The notes under the pieces were generated by a model. It saw only the letters and a program-made list of their open reading frames with translations, made no database searches and had not been told where the DNA came from. Shown in pieces: positions 12,027 through 23,527 of a stretch of 64,000 nt of DNA. Every line of letters starts with the position of its first letter. Position 1 is the first letter of the stretch. The position numbers and the translations under genes were made by a program. The stretch lies in NCBI GenBank assembly GCA_001600455.1, contig BCKC01000006.1, positions 1,116,001 through 1,180,000 on the forward strand. The letters are read 5' to 3'. Source of the DNA: Endocalyx cinctus. Its lineage: Eukaryota; Ascomycota; Sordariomycetes; Amphisphaeriales; Apiosporaceae.

Positions 12027-13692
12027 TCATTTCAGAGCTGTCCCTATGTTGATAAGTTTATCTGCCAACAGCAATCTTGTCTGTTCCGGACCTCCTAGGT
12101 ATGTCGTCGCCGCCGTCACCGCTCCGATGACTAGCAGGGTCTTTAAGGCTAGACCGCCACCCAAGATGCCACCCCAGTATTTCTTTCCTTCGTACTTCTT
12201 CTGGTCCTCCAAGGTCTCGCCCTTCTTAAACCCAAGAGAGTTCGCAATATCGATGTGCTTCATATTTTTTGTGTCGTACGGCGGGTACATGAAGCCAGTC
12301 AATGTGTCGAGCAGAGCAGGAGGGCTCACGACGGCCCGTGTGTGAGAGAAAGCGTCGACACCAAATTTCCCGTGGTATGCGCCGTGACCTGACTCGCCCA
12401 CGCCGCCGAAGGGCGCATTGATGGCAGCGTGTAGTAACACGTTGTTAATAGTCACACCGCCAGAGAGCGTGCGGTCCATAATATATTCTGCGACATTGTT
12501 GTCCCGGGTGAATATATACAGGGCCAACGGGTTTGCCAGCTTGTTGATATGGGTTACGGCTTCGTCGACAGTAGCAGGTATGATAGGGAGGATGGGCCCG
12601 AAGATTTCATCCGACATTAGGCTATCACTGTTCATGAATTCGTCCGTGTTCTTGCCCAGGACAATAGTGGGGCGGATCTGTAGGTTTGAACGGTCATCGA
12701 CGCCGCCGTCCACAACCTCGCCCTTAGTCTTCTTAAGCATGCCTATGAGGCGGTCGAAATTGCGCTCGTTGACGATGTGAGCCATCTGATCGGTGCCATA
12801 TTTTTCATTCCAATGCTTCATGCGCTCAATAAGCTTGCTGAGAATCTCAGGCTCGGCGAAGACGTGGTTCACGCTAAGGCAGATCTGACCTGCGTTCATC
12901 CATTTCGCGTATGTGATTCTGCGCGCAGCAAGGTCGATATCGGCCGTCTTGGTCACAATACAAGGGCCTTGTCCACCCAACTCGAGCACCGTCGGCGTCA
13001 AGTGCTTCGCAGCGGCAGCAGCGATATGACGAGCTACGCCAGGAGATCCCGTGAAAAATATGTGATTGAATTTGTGCTCGAGGATGTAGGTCGTCTCTGC
13101 CGCTCCCCCAGTAACCACGCGGATAGCAGTAGAATCAAGATATTTAGGCACTAAGTCGACGAGAAGCGCTTCGCTTGCTAGTGTCAACTCGGAGGGTTTT
13201 ATCATTGCGCAGCAACCTAGGAGATTTATCAGTACCACATACACAAGCCATAAGTCATGATGAGAACAAACCTGAGGCAATGGCCGCTACTAGGGGCTGC
13301 AGGCACAGCATGATCGGGTAATTCCAAGCCCCGATAATCAGCGAGACCCCTAGAGGTTCCTTGCGGACCCGGGCCTTGCCAAGGGTACCAAAAAGAAAAC
13401 CATCTTCGGTCCGGGCCGTGCCCGTCCATTCCTCGAGATGCGTGAGCGCATCCATGACATCAGCCTTCACAGCTCTGACATCTGACGAAAAAGCCTCTAG
13501 GGGGTGCCGGTTCATATCTTTTTCAATTGCTTCCATGAAGGTAGTCTCATTGTCCTTTACGAGCCACCAGAGTTGTTTCAGCTGCCATCGTCTCCAGGCT
13601 AGGTCTTTAGTGCGACCAGAAGCGAAAGTGGCAAAGAGCTGGGAATAAGCGGCTTGGAACTCCTCCCGCGTTGTCCATCGTGACTTGGACAT
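12027..13692 (-). CDS. Class 3 (fatty) aldehyde dehydrogenase
   Basis: Exons 13692-13272 and 13216-12027 join in frame to 536 residues. Catalytic features are present: the general-base Glu in TVLELGG (about Glu219) and the nucleophile Cys in NAGQICLSV (about Cys253), plus IFFTGSP and the NAPFGGVGESGHGAYHGKFG block typical of class 3 ALDHs. The C-terminus has a hydrophobic stretch (GGGLALKTLLVIGAVTAATTYLGG) that looks like a tail anchor, as in the yeast Hfd1 and mammalian fatty aldehyde dehydrogenases. The family oxidises long-chain aldehydes to fatty acids with NAD(P)+, usually at the ER, lipid droplet or mitochondrial surface. The short exon-1 end IASG joins CCAMIKPSE across the 55-bp intron. 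Confidence 0.92.
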
Positions 13693-14604
13693 TTCTTTCG
13701 CTGGTTGATTAAGGTGATATAGCTTCTAAGTGAAACTAAGCTCGATGGGATCTGATTTTTTAGACCGAAATATGTATATATATAAAGAACCATCCACCTA
13801 ATATATTTAATTATCTGTGTTCTTCTCAGGTCCTCGAGGCGCACCAAGTCGAAGGGTTAAATGTCGTATAATTTTCTTTGAGCTCCGATTATCGTTTATT
13901 TTTTTCGATGAGAAAATACTCGTGCTTCCTCCATTCTGTTCCAGAATTTATGAAAAAGAAAGAGAGAAACAAAAATTATATATAGACAGACATCGATACC
14001 CGACGTGACATATTAATGAAACTGTACCTCGGGATAACTTGACCGAGTACAGGATATATATACCCGTGGACCTAGGTATGTATTATTATGTACTTTAGGT
14101 AAGTCCATATATATGCTTACTTGATAAAAATAAGTTGAAAGATGAAGGCTTAATTGGTAGCGCTGAGCTATCCTGAATAGGTACTTACTTATACTACATA
14201 CCGGAAGATATACCTAGGTAGTCAGGGATCTAGGTGGCTAACAATGATATCTTGGCATATTTTTAGCAGTTTACCGTAAGCTGGTGATGGCTAGTTAGGT
14301 ACCTAATACAGGGCTGACAGGGTACCTAGCTTCCTAGTGTAGTAGTGGCCTTTTGACTTACTAATAACATACAAGTAAATACAGTTGGCTGGCTGGCTGG
14401 CTGGGAGTAAGCTGACATGGATAATTACTAGTTACCACCCTACAGATACACACTAATGCTTTGCACATCTATTCTTGTCACTGAAAAGCTTAGCCACTCC
14501 CTACAATAATAAATTATAACGCGTAGGAATGCATTTCAAGGGTAGCCTCTTGGACCCAGATCTCTACCCAGATATCTGGGCGATAGACGGATAGATGGTA
14601 GTCT
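13693..14604. other. Intergenic region with TAGGTA words
   Basis: About 910 bp with no plausible gene. From 14060 to 14340 it carries many TACCTAGG/TAGGTACC words, and at 14386-14403 a (GGCT)n repeat. The left end is the ALDH promoter. Confidence 0.55.
14386..14403. repeat. (GGCT)n microsatellite
   Basis: Four to five tandem GGCT units, readable directly. Confidence 0.85.
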
Positions 14605-15966
14605 TCATTCGAGTCCTTTAATTCGGGTTAACACCCAGGTCTGATACCCAGCGAACAGGGCATTCTGTTTCCAACTGTCACATAAATCAGCGATGGCTTG
14701 GTACCTCATCTTGATATACATTTCTTTCTCTCTTTCATCTCTACCCTGAAGTTCAAAGACCACTGCGTGAGAGATCTTGCTGAGGCAGACAGGGCAGAGA
14801 TATGGGGGTTGTCGGACATCTTCTTTTATGCCAGCTGTAGATTGCATCATGCATGCGTAATAGATACAATGTCCCATCCCGAAACAGTGCCCGAGCTCAT
14901 GCGCTGCGGTCCGGATAAGTCTCGAGAACCATAGGACTTGAAAGTCAGCAGCCGTAGCTGGTATGCCCAGTCCTTTGACTACGTCTACAGCTGTCCTCAG
15001 CGGTGAAACGACATCGTCAAACGACTGCTTGTTCGCTTTACCTGGTTTGACACCCTCAACCGCACAAAGCTTGTCCACGTACGCCTTACAATGAGAGGCC
15101 GGCCACATATGTTCGTAGTCAATACCGTTATGTTTATCAAGCATGGGGTGATACCTCGCCATCGAAACTATGCAGACCCGACTACCGCCATAAGCTCGAC
15201 CACAACAGAAGTCATCATCTTCACTTTCGTAGAGATCATGTTCCGTCAGTAACATGATCGCATGCGCATCTTCCGGTAGAATCTCGATAACTGCATCAAG
15301 CATGTCATCCAGGCACAATTGACCTTTGAAAATTCCATCTGGTGAAGGTCGAACACGAATGCGAGTGCAATTATTCTTCGTCCTCAGTCCCACGAATTTC
15401 GTATTGATGTTTCGACTATAATCCTTCTTCTTATCCCTCTTAGCTTCTGACCACGGGACAAACCTAAAAGACTGGGTGAACTTCTTGACTGTAAAGCCCC
15501 GATAGAACACGTTCAAATATTCGACAAAATCTTCAGGGGGAGGTGACGGGAGAGAACCGAGCTGCTCATCGTCACACGCCACCGTGGGATTTACCCATTC
15601 TCTCATCTCCGACACATCACTGGTAATTTCAGGTATTGCAGCGACGTAAAGAGCATCACGTTCCTGGACAGGCTTATTGCGTGCTTTCTCGTGTAGCCAG
15701 GAACGGAATGATTGTGGAGATTGGTCCGGGTCCCAGTTTAGGTCATCAAATGGAAGTACCAACGGTCCAGGAAATGCCGACGATTGGAGGTCGGTGCTAT
15801 CCGAATTTCCGGCCCTCTGCGTTTTCATCGCGGCTGGTTCGCGGCCTGACTTGGTACTTGCCGCAGCTCTTTTTCCGGCACTGGGCCGGTCGAATCCAGC
15901 CGGCCCTGCCCATTGAGATGACTCAAATTGTAAAGTTTCATGGCAACACAATTTATCAGTCGTCAT
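14605..15966 (-). CDS. Archaemetzincin-type zinc metalloprotease (AMZ family)
   Basis: From the ATG at 15966 the frame encodes 453 residues ending at 14605. The signature HELGHCFGMGHC (His356, Glu357, His360, His366) followed by CMM and then CPVC (about 391-394) matches the archaemetzincin pattern HExxHxxGxxHCxxxxCxM...CxxC: the three histidines bind the catalytic zinc and the cysteines form a second, structural zinc site. The N-terminal region (AGFDRPSAGKRAAA, then LVLPFDDLNWDPDQSPQSFRSWL) resembles fungal members of this family. The physiological substrate is unknown. The open frame continues upstream to 16149 with a hydrophobic stretch (LMPVMVLIKYLGLLIL), so a longer protein or a fused upstream exon is possible; I chose the internal Met because the family-like N-terminus starts there. 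Confidence 0.85.
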   Translation of the reverse strand: MTTDKLCCHETLQFESSQWAGPAGFDRPSAGKRAAASTKSGREPAAMKTQRAGNSDSTDLQSSAFPGPLVLPFDDLNWDPDQSPQSFRSWLHEKARNKPVQERDALYVAAIPEITSDVSEMREWVNPTVACDDEQLGSLPSPPPEDFVEYLNVFYRGFTVKKFTQSFRFVPWSEAKRDKKKDYSRNINTKFVGLRTKNNCTRIRVRPSPDGIFKGQLCLDDMLDAVIEILPEDAHAIMLLTEHDLYESEDDDFCCGRAYGGSRVCIVSMARYHPMLDKHNGIDYEHMWPASHCKAYVDKLCAVEGVKPGKANKQSFDDVVSPLRTAVDVVKGLGIPATAADFQVLWFSRLIRTAAHELGHCFGMGHCIYYACMMQSTAGIKEDVRQPPYLCPVCLSKISHAVVFELQGRDEREKEMYIKMRYQAIADLCDSWKQNALFAGYQTWVLTRIKGLE

Positions 15967-16416
15967 AGCTGATGAATCAGAAGACGGCTCAGTATTTACG
16001 TCTTCTAAAGAAGGCCCTGTTAAGATCAATAAGCCTAAATACTTAATTAGCACCATGACAGGCATGAGTCCCAGAAAAGTGGTACCGACCGGAGCGCTTT
16101 TTTTCCGATCCGGTAGGCATTCTGATAGTATCTCAATTTCCTCGTACAACCCATTCGCATCCTCGTAGCGGCTGCTTTGATTACAACCTTAAAACCAAAG
16201 TAATATGCATCATGTATAAGGAGGTGTCAACGATATTAATCGAGAAATGAGCCAACCTAGGATAGCAGTGCTGCCCTTGTGAAATATCCATGGATGGCTC
16301 CAATAAGGGATGGCTAATAAAGTACGGTAGCCGCAACCACTCCTTGATATCAACTCATTTTTTATGCTCTGTTCTTCCGATAACTCCCCCATCGGTTTAT
16401 TTAAACCAAAATCCAT
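15967..16416 (-). other. Possible upstream exon(s) or separate small gene, unrecognised
   Basis: An open frame 16416-16210 can be spliced to the frame entering the metalloprotease ORF (GCTATCCTA|G ... TTTTAAG|GT near 16260 and 16190), giving MDFGLNKPMGELSEEQSIK and later EDANGLYEEIEILSECLPDR, then a hydrophobic segment. I do not recognise it. It may be a decayed gene, a 5' extension of the metalloprotease, or chance. Confidence 0.25.
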
Positions 16417-18152
16417 CTCGATTCTAAATCAGAGTAGGATCAGTCATCAATTAAGTCGTCATATAGCAACATCAAATACCCCCCACAGCACTGCGGCTGC
16501 GGCTACCCGTGGCCGTAGAAATTGAGAACAATCTCGAATAGTTTAGTGCGAATACGTTACATGTATTTCATGAGGTTACATGTCTCTACTTTGGGCAAAA
16601 ACCTAGTTTGTTCGTTGAGAAACACTGTTCTAGACCTATCGCCCTCCAAGCTCAATTGCCTTTCAGGTAAAATAACTTCCAGGTCCATCGGCCCATCAAG
16701 GAGAGTATACTTAACTCAGCCTCCGGTCTGGTGAGGAGTACGCCGGTACCACAAGTGTACGTGGTGTGTCCCTTTCAGTGCCTGTACGACGAGCACCTCG
16801 ACATTACACCAGATCCGCTCATGATAAACCTCCTCAATCAAGCTGGCCATGGCATTACATTGTGTCGGGTTATTAGGCAGAGCGGTAACCCCGGATGCAG
16901 TATTATCTTCGTTCACAGAAGCGTCATCCACAAAACTATTGTTTTTATCGTATATAATATCCCTTGAGGCATTCTTATACCAACTAGCCAGATACCCAAT
17001 CGTTGACGGGCAATACCCTGGCGAAAGAGCAGGGATTTCCCTGTAGCTGCAATCATTCTCTTCCACCGATTATGGTGTTTGTCGTCTAGGTCTTGAAACT
17101 CCTGACCCATCTTTAACCCATCTACAAAAGGAAATGTTGACAAAATAAATCGATTCATCGCCTGGAGAATACTCCCGGAATACGTTCTATCTCTAGCAAG
17201 GAAGTCTTATATATTGCATAAATTCCGTTTATTGTGACCCTGAATAGGTCGAAATACCTACTTGCTTCTTTGTCTGTGGCAAGTCCTTGAGCACGGATCT
17301 GCGTCAGTATTCTGACGTTCTCGCTGCTTTTGATGTGTATAAGAGCGTTTCGCAGATGTTAGGTGTTAGATAGGGGGCATGCATATATTCCTGCAATATC
17401 GAGCTATATATATGTTATAAGGTCGTGTTTTTCCAGGGGTATACATGGAATGCCGAGTGACATACTCTAAACAGAACTCTAACTGGCACTTCATGGTGAT
17501 ATACCTATGACATAGGATTCCGCCACAGAGAGTGAGACTTTTAACATGGCTGGATACTAAGGCAATAATGGACAAGCTCCGGGACATGGGGAAATTAAGT
17601 TGATAAAGGTGTCTTCGAATATATGCCTTCTTATCGTCCCAACATTGTCTTCTCTTTAAAATACACATATAGATAGCGCCTTTAAGTTGTGTCATCCTTG
17701 CTCCTCCAGCGGCCCGATAAACATTTAGGTGCGGGCGCTTAGGTATAGGTATAGGTATTAGCATGAAGATTTGGAATTACTCTCACCGATGGCAACAAAA
17801 GTAGCATCGAACACTCACAATATAGTACTGCCTGGTATTATATTTCCGAGCCACTAAAAGGGAAGCGCCAACTTATTCTTTACTGATTGTTTAATATATA
17901 ATTTCTTTGCCGAGAAACTGATGAAGTTCGTTAAACTTTACAGCAGCAAGAGGTTTGTAATAAAGCAAAAAAAGATGGGGAAGGGGGAGATGTGAGAATA
18001 GAAACACGTATCGTAGGTGAGGCTGAAAGACGCGAGCTCCGTTGATCGCATATATATCGTAATTACAACACTGAGTATTTCTCCTTTTTTTTCGAAAAAA
18101 AAAAAAATAGGAAGAAGGAAAAAAGAGAAGAAAGTATAAATGATGGATATAT
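16417..18152. other. Gene-poor stretch, no recognisable gene
   Basis: Several open frames of 60-130 codons occur (for example minus strand 17066-16716 and 17158-16913) but none shows a domain I recognise, and they do not join convincingly. They may be remnants of a decayed gene. Short A-rich runs lie near 18080-18110. Confidence 0.4.
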
Positions 18153-19153
18153 TCATGTGCTATCTAGGGAAGATGAGCTGACGAACTTTATATGTTGTTC
18201 GTAGTAGTGAAGCATCTAGGATAAACGAAGGATCAGTAAGATATTTAGTCATAGCTTATAAAGAGCATGGTATAGTTAAGGCCTCACCTTCAGCGGACAG
18301 CGCTGGTATATAACCTTTGTATCATGTTGAGTTCTCTGCCCATTTTTCCATGTGAGATAGACGATGAGTTTTCCTGTGCTATCGTCGTGGCAGGCATTTA
18401 TTGATTCAATATCATCTTCCCAGCTGCCGGCGGGAGGAGCCCAGGCCTTTCCCGGAGGGGGTGTTGTTGAGTTCGGATGGCTTTCGTTTCGTCGACGTTT
18501 GATGGTGCTGGCAGGTGTTCCCGCGGCAGGCCGACCGCGCTTCTTGGTTTTCAAGGCAGTATTTGCTTCTTCAATTATCTTCTCTCGACCTCCTATACTT
18601 GACAAATATTCATCGAGAACTTCCGCGGCATTTTCCCTCAGATTATCTTCGTCCTCCCATGTCTGGTCATTCTTTTTTTCATATCCTTCCCACTTGACCT
18701 TGTATTTCAATAAGCCCTATGCGCTGCATTAGTGGCGTACCGAAAATGGGTATGATGTAGTGGGTACCGACATTTGTATCGATGAGGTGGCCGAGTATTT
18801 TTTCGACAATATACCTGAGTAAAATAAAATTAGTCGGCTGTATTAGCTTGCTTGTTCAGAGCCGGTGAATACGTACTCATCCTCTTCCAGGTCATCTTCG
18901 TCCGTATCAAGGTTATTGTCCTCTTCAATGTATTGCTGTCCCTTCTTTACCCTGGACGGCTCTTCTTTTTTTTCATTAACATAGCTGGATCGTTTCGCAA
19001 CAGAGATTGCAATGTCGTCAGGCTCGGAATTCTCTTCATCACTAAGCGCTAGAGAGACTGTTAGTTTATACTCCTGAGAAAATATGTGGCCCGGTACTAT
19101 AGAGACGCGCAAAGTTGAGAGATGCGACGAGCTGACAACTTACCGGGTGGCAT
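18153..19153 (-). CDS. HP1-type heterochromatin protein (chromodomain plus chromo shadow domain)
   Basis: Five exons join in frame: 19153-19144, 19048-18877, 18814-18772, 18716-18288 and 18215-18153, giving 238 residues starting MPPALSDEE. The chromodomain (about residues 61-118) reads EYIVEKILGHLIDTN then LKYKVKWEGYEKKNDQTWE, with the aromatic residues expected for a methyl-lysine cage. A basic hinge (KTKKRGRP, IKRRRNE) is followed by a chromo shadow domain (about 172-230) ending CPLKMLHYYEQHIKF. HP1 binds H3K9-trimethylated nucleosomes; in Neurospora HP1 is needed for DNA methylation of RIP-mutated DNA. The first coding exon is only 10 bp and the last only 63 bp, so automated annotation may truncate both ends. 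Architecture and length fit fungal HP1 (HepOne) well. Confidence 0.9.
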
Positions 19154-20509
19154 GGCGATGGCAAGGGTGGATCTTTACGTTATAAGATCGCAAGTGTGTC
19201 AATTACAGAGGTCATTGTATGCACTTAATATTGGGACAAAAAGAATAATATAGACTATCAGGTTAACGGGAAGTGAAGAACGAGGCTATCTACAAGGTAC
19301 AAAGTTGAAAAATATTGGAAATACTTGTCGATATCAATTCTTCGCAACGATCCTACCTATAAACTTATAACGCGTTACTCCTAACTGATTCTAGATTAGT
19401 TTATTTACGTTAATTAATACAGCACCAAACTTCCCTCACCTACTAGACTTACTGCCTAGGTACAGAGTGTACCTACACAGTAGGTAAGTCAGATAGTAGC
19501 GTATAGTGCGGTTTGCTGTTATAAAGTATGGATACAGTATGTATATCCTTAAGTGCTCAGTGATTACGATTACGGAATATTGGACCCGTGTATGAGCATA
19601 AACGTTATTTACAGTGCTAAGTACTTTATATACTGTCTAAGCAAATTGAAATAGTATGGACTTTTTGGTTCTTCATAATCTTGGATTATTCTATATGTAC
19701 ATATACGTGATATCTATGATAGGTCGGGCAAATCCGGGCAGCCGGGATGAGCCTTTCGATCTCACCTTTCCTCACTTATTGCATATTATGCTATCGGGGT
19801 AATAATGCATATGGGCTTTTCTTATTATTAGACTATACACGGTATGCACGTATGCATATATATCTAGGTAATAATATTAAATCTTGAATATAAAATAACA
19901 ATTATTACGTATCAATATCTGTCTAATACTACAAGTACATATGTACAAGTAAGTGCCTGCTCCAACATCTAAGTACCCCTTAGGTAGTAGGTAATTAGGT
20001 ATCTATCACTTAATTACAGCATGTAGAAAAGTATACCGTAGGTCCACGGGTATTATGTACATCCATGGATCCATGGATATATATCAATCAATGATAGCCT
20101 AACAATACACAACACATCATTACGTGTATATGGATATACCCTAGGTACTTAAGTATCTAGGTAGTGTACTATTCTGACAGCTCTCTGTAAGCATATTACA
20201 GTGTGCTTTGTAGTACAGTGTGGTATATACCTAGATACCTAGGTAGGTACCTTTGTAGGGACCTAGGGGTATTACACTAGCGTAATGTAATGCGGGATCC
20301 TTGATGGAGGCTATGTTCTTCCATATTGTGACCCCCATTAGCCACTGAGAAGCTTTTGGAATAGCTAATGCTAGCTGCGTATCAATAACTGACAAATCGG
20401 AAAGCATCCGATGTATCCATACGTATAAACATACTACTAACATTCCTGCTTAGACTTTGTAGCTTTGTTCCTCGTTCCTCAAAGGACTCTTTTAGACAAC
20501 GAAAACCGC

Positions 20510-20533
20510 CTCTCTTTCTCTCTCTCTCTCTCT
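20510..20533. repeat. (CT)n microsatellite
   Basis: Imperfect CT/TC dinucleotide run, readable directly. Confidence 0.85.
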
Positions 20534-20867
20534 GTGCGTCTTTCTCTCTCTCCTCTGTTATGATTTATATATTATTAATGCCAATTATATATTTATATTT
20601 GTATATACTAAATAGGTGTACAAAATACAATTGTATATAGAAGAGCTAGAGAAATGGGAGCCAGGAGAGAATCTTAATTAAGTACCTATACGTAAGTAAT
20701 TGCAAACAAATTTGGCATACTACGTAGTACACTGTTTGCTGCAAGCTATATTTAACAGTATCCACAGTATGCCTTTGTGATCTACATACCCGTTGATTTA
20801 CAGATGGAATTAATCCATTATACGTACAACTCACCATCAACTTAGAGAATAAGTACCTAGGCAGCCT

Positions 20868-20892
20868 AGGTAGGTAGGTAGGTAGGTAGGTA
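20868..20892. repeat. (GGTA)n microsatellite
   Basis: Six tandem TAGG units abutting a CCTAGG palindrome; part of the wider TAGGTACC word family in this region. Confidence 0.85.
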
Positions 20893-21532
20893 GCTAGCCT
20901 ATACGTAAGTACACCTTATACCCGTGGACGTAGCTTACCTAGTGTACTCAATGACAGCTGAACACCCTAGACACCCTGAACCCCCTATAATCCTTGTTTA
21001 ACCACCCAAGTCCCCTGATTTTACTCGTAATAAACCCATCCTTTTAAAAATTAAACTTCTCTCCATATTTTTTTTTTCAAACCAACATTCAAGAACGAGA
21101 GCAAAAAAAAAAAAAAAAACCATCTTCCTTTATTTCTCACCTTAAACTCTCTCTCCCTTAAACCTCAAACTCAATAGACTATTATAGATTTGATACTTAC
21201 CGACCCTTTATTTGTTCTTTTGTAACAGCCAAGTCTTTAATACCTAGACGAAAATCGAAGATCTATCAAGAGGACACCTTTTTATCTGGATGATAGCCGA
21301 ATTGGGACAAAGCTCCCCTAGGGGCATTGTCAGATACATCATAACCACATTATCATCACTCTTTTAACAATTAGTTAAAGTATTTGATCGAGCTTGCCAT
21401 TGTACGTTTCTCGGGCTAGTGTCAACATTCAATTAGTCAGACATATTATTATTATTATTATTACCTCAATCACAAGACCCGCCCGATCCTATAGAATTAG
21501 ATCCGACCGACGCCCATTTCAGACTCGACACC

Positions 21533-23527
21533 ATGTCCGAAGAAGCCGATGATCCGCCTAAGTCTCCGTCAGGCTCTAAGGCGAGTGCTCCAAAAGACAG
21601 GAACTGCCCGTATTGTGGTCAGGCTTTCACATCTTCTAGTTTGGGAAGACACTTAGACCTATATATAAAAGAGAAGAACCCCAAGGCTCCCGATGGCATT
21701 CACGATGTGGAGGCTATCCGTAAAATGCGTGGTTCGATTACCCGTAGGCAGCCAAGAGGTTCCCTCGCTCGGAGAGACTCTTCTAATCCGGCCACACCCG
21801 TCTCCTCATCTAGGAGGAGCCCCCCGCCTTCTACTGGCACTGTCCCTGCTATACCTAAGGAGGGCCAGTTCGTTGTCGATAATCAACAAGTTCCCAAGTT
21901 TCCATTTCAGCCAACTTGGGAGGCTACTGGGGTCATTAACGACATACCTACAAGAAACGGGGAGTTAAGGAATGCTTCCTGGGAAGACGGCGTTGGATCC
22001 GAGTCGTCCACGAGACCTGCAACCCAAAGAGCGCCCAGCAGGACGGCCCAGAAGGCTCAGTTGGAGATGCGCCAGAAATTAGCGGATGCCATGGATACCG
22101 CGAGGGCTGCCGAGTTAGCTTTAAGAGAGTTGTTAAGCTCGTGGAGAGCTGCGAAGTATGTCTCACGCCCTCCTTATCCCGACGGTATCCTTTCACTTTA
22201 CTGACTAGATGACAATACTACCAGGCAGCACATCGGCATGAACTCTCTACCCTTCGACTTTGACCCGCTCTCTCTCGATTTTCCCGCTCTCACGTTGCAA
22301 TGTCTAGATGCGCCACCAACATTATTCTCCTCCACTCCTCACCCAACATCGACTTCGTGGTCGATAAACCCGCCCGCGCAGAAGCAATACGATGCATTGC
22401 AGAGATATTTCGGCGACGAATTTCAAAAGTGGAGGAACGCTTGCGCCATGGCTACTACGGCAACATCGGAAGATTTAACGTACCCACCTACCGATGTGCA
22501 TTTCCCGCAGGATGTACGTGAAGGGGTTAGAAAAGCGGAGAGGGCGGCATCGCTGCTTGAGAAGCAGGTAAATGAACATTTACAATCAACCTTTCAAGTG
22601 TGGGATCAGCTTTCCCCTCAGCGGCAAAGTGAGCTTTGGGTTCTCGAGCTGGCAAGAGACGTGGGGCGAAGGCAAAAAGATGTCGAGAAGCAAAAGCAAT
22701 CACTACATACTATGAGACAAGAGAATGCCAATCTAAAAACTCAGATCGATCAATTAAATCGCCTTCAGCAACCCAGGGAGTTCAGAATAGTCCCACCTGC
22801 CACTATACCCATCGAAGAGCCTTTACTTTCGTATTTCTTGGGCATCGGTGCGAAGGGTCATGGCGGGGTTGGTTTTAACCCGGAAGACCGCCACGTAGAT
22901 CTCGGTACTCTAGTATCCCAAGCTATAGATCGATGGAGATCTGTCATTGTATCGTCCCGAGGAGGTGGCATGGCAGGGCAGAAGACGCTAGATCAAGCTT
23001 CTCACACACCCCCAAGTGCCACTTCGGCCGGTATTCGGACGCCGCAGCTCAATGCTGCGGTGCAGCAGCAGCCCCAGCCCCAACAGCGACCGGCAATCGC
23101 ACCTACTCCTAGCATTTCCATCAATGATTCAAAGTCTACAGCAGCGACCACGCCGGCGACGACCTGTCTGGCGAACGAAGAGAATAGTGATCAAGATGCA
23201 GATGCTGAAATGGAAGAAGATGACAGCTTTACCCCCATCACTCCCGTCGTCGCCCAACCTCCACCTCCGTCACAACAACAGCAGCAACAAGGCCAGCCTG
23301 ACGCGTCACGTGCAAGGACTACTAATCATCATCAATCAGTGGGTAACGTGGAGCGACGGTTTGGCGTGAATAACATGGCGATGGAGCGTGGCATGAATAT
23401 GCGACAGCCAGTGCAAAATATAAACGCAGCCTCGTCGGCGCTGGGACGTGGTCAGAATCATTATGAGCATTTGAATAAAGCTGAATATGGAACGGCGGGA
23501 TCCGGTGATCCTATGTATATGGACTAG
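21533..23527 (+). CDS. Conserved fungal protein with N-terminal CxxC...H zinc finger
   Basis: Exons 21533-22155 and 22225-23527 join in frame (GCGAA|GTATGT ... ACCAG|GCAG) to 641 residues; the two open frames are one gene. The N-terminus has a compact finger NCPYCGQAF...GRHLDLYI with Cys25, Cys28, His40 and probably His57. Directly after it lies a basic stretch (SITRRQPRGSLARR). The middle is predicted helical (QKAQLEMRQKLADAMDTARAAELALRE and a later QRQSELWVLELARDVGRRQKDVEKQ, coiled-coil-like). The C-terminal third is low-complexity, with Gln and Pro runs (about 23260-23300). I recall similar unnamed proteins in many Pezizomycotina but no function. It could act in transcription or RNA binding; that is inference only. 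Confidence 0.82.

Larger units (their letters stand above)
19154..21532. other. Long intergenic region rich in TAGGTACC words and microsatellites
   Basis: About 2.4 kb between divergent genes (HP1 and the C2HC-finger gene). No coding signal. Dense palindromic words (TACCTAGG, GGTACC, CCTAGGTA) occur at 19440-19490, 19990-20010, 20140-20280 and 20850-20900; a CT microsatellite is at 20510-20533 and a (GGTA)n at 20868-20892. The 300 bp before 21533 are pyrimidine-rich with A-runs, like a fungal promoter or 5' UTR. Confidence 0.6.

Noticed and set aside
17366..17764. 132-codon minus-strand frame
   Set aside because: Cys/Arg/Ile-rich chance composition, low-complexity start (IPIPIPKRP from TATACC repeats) and no family resemblance.
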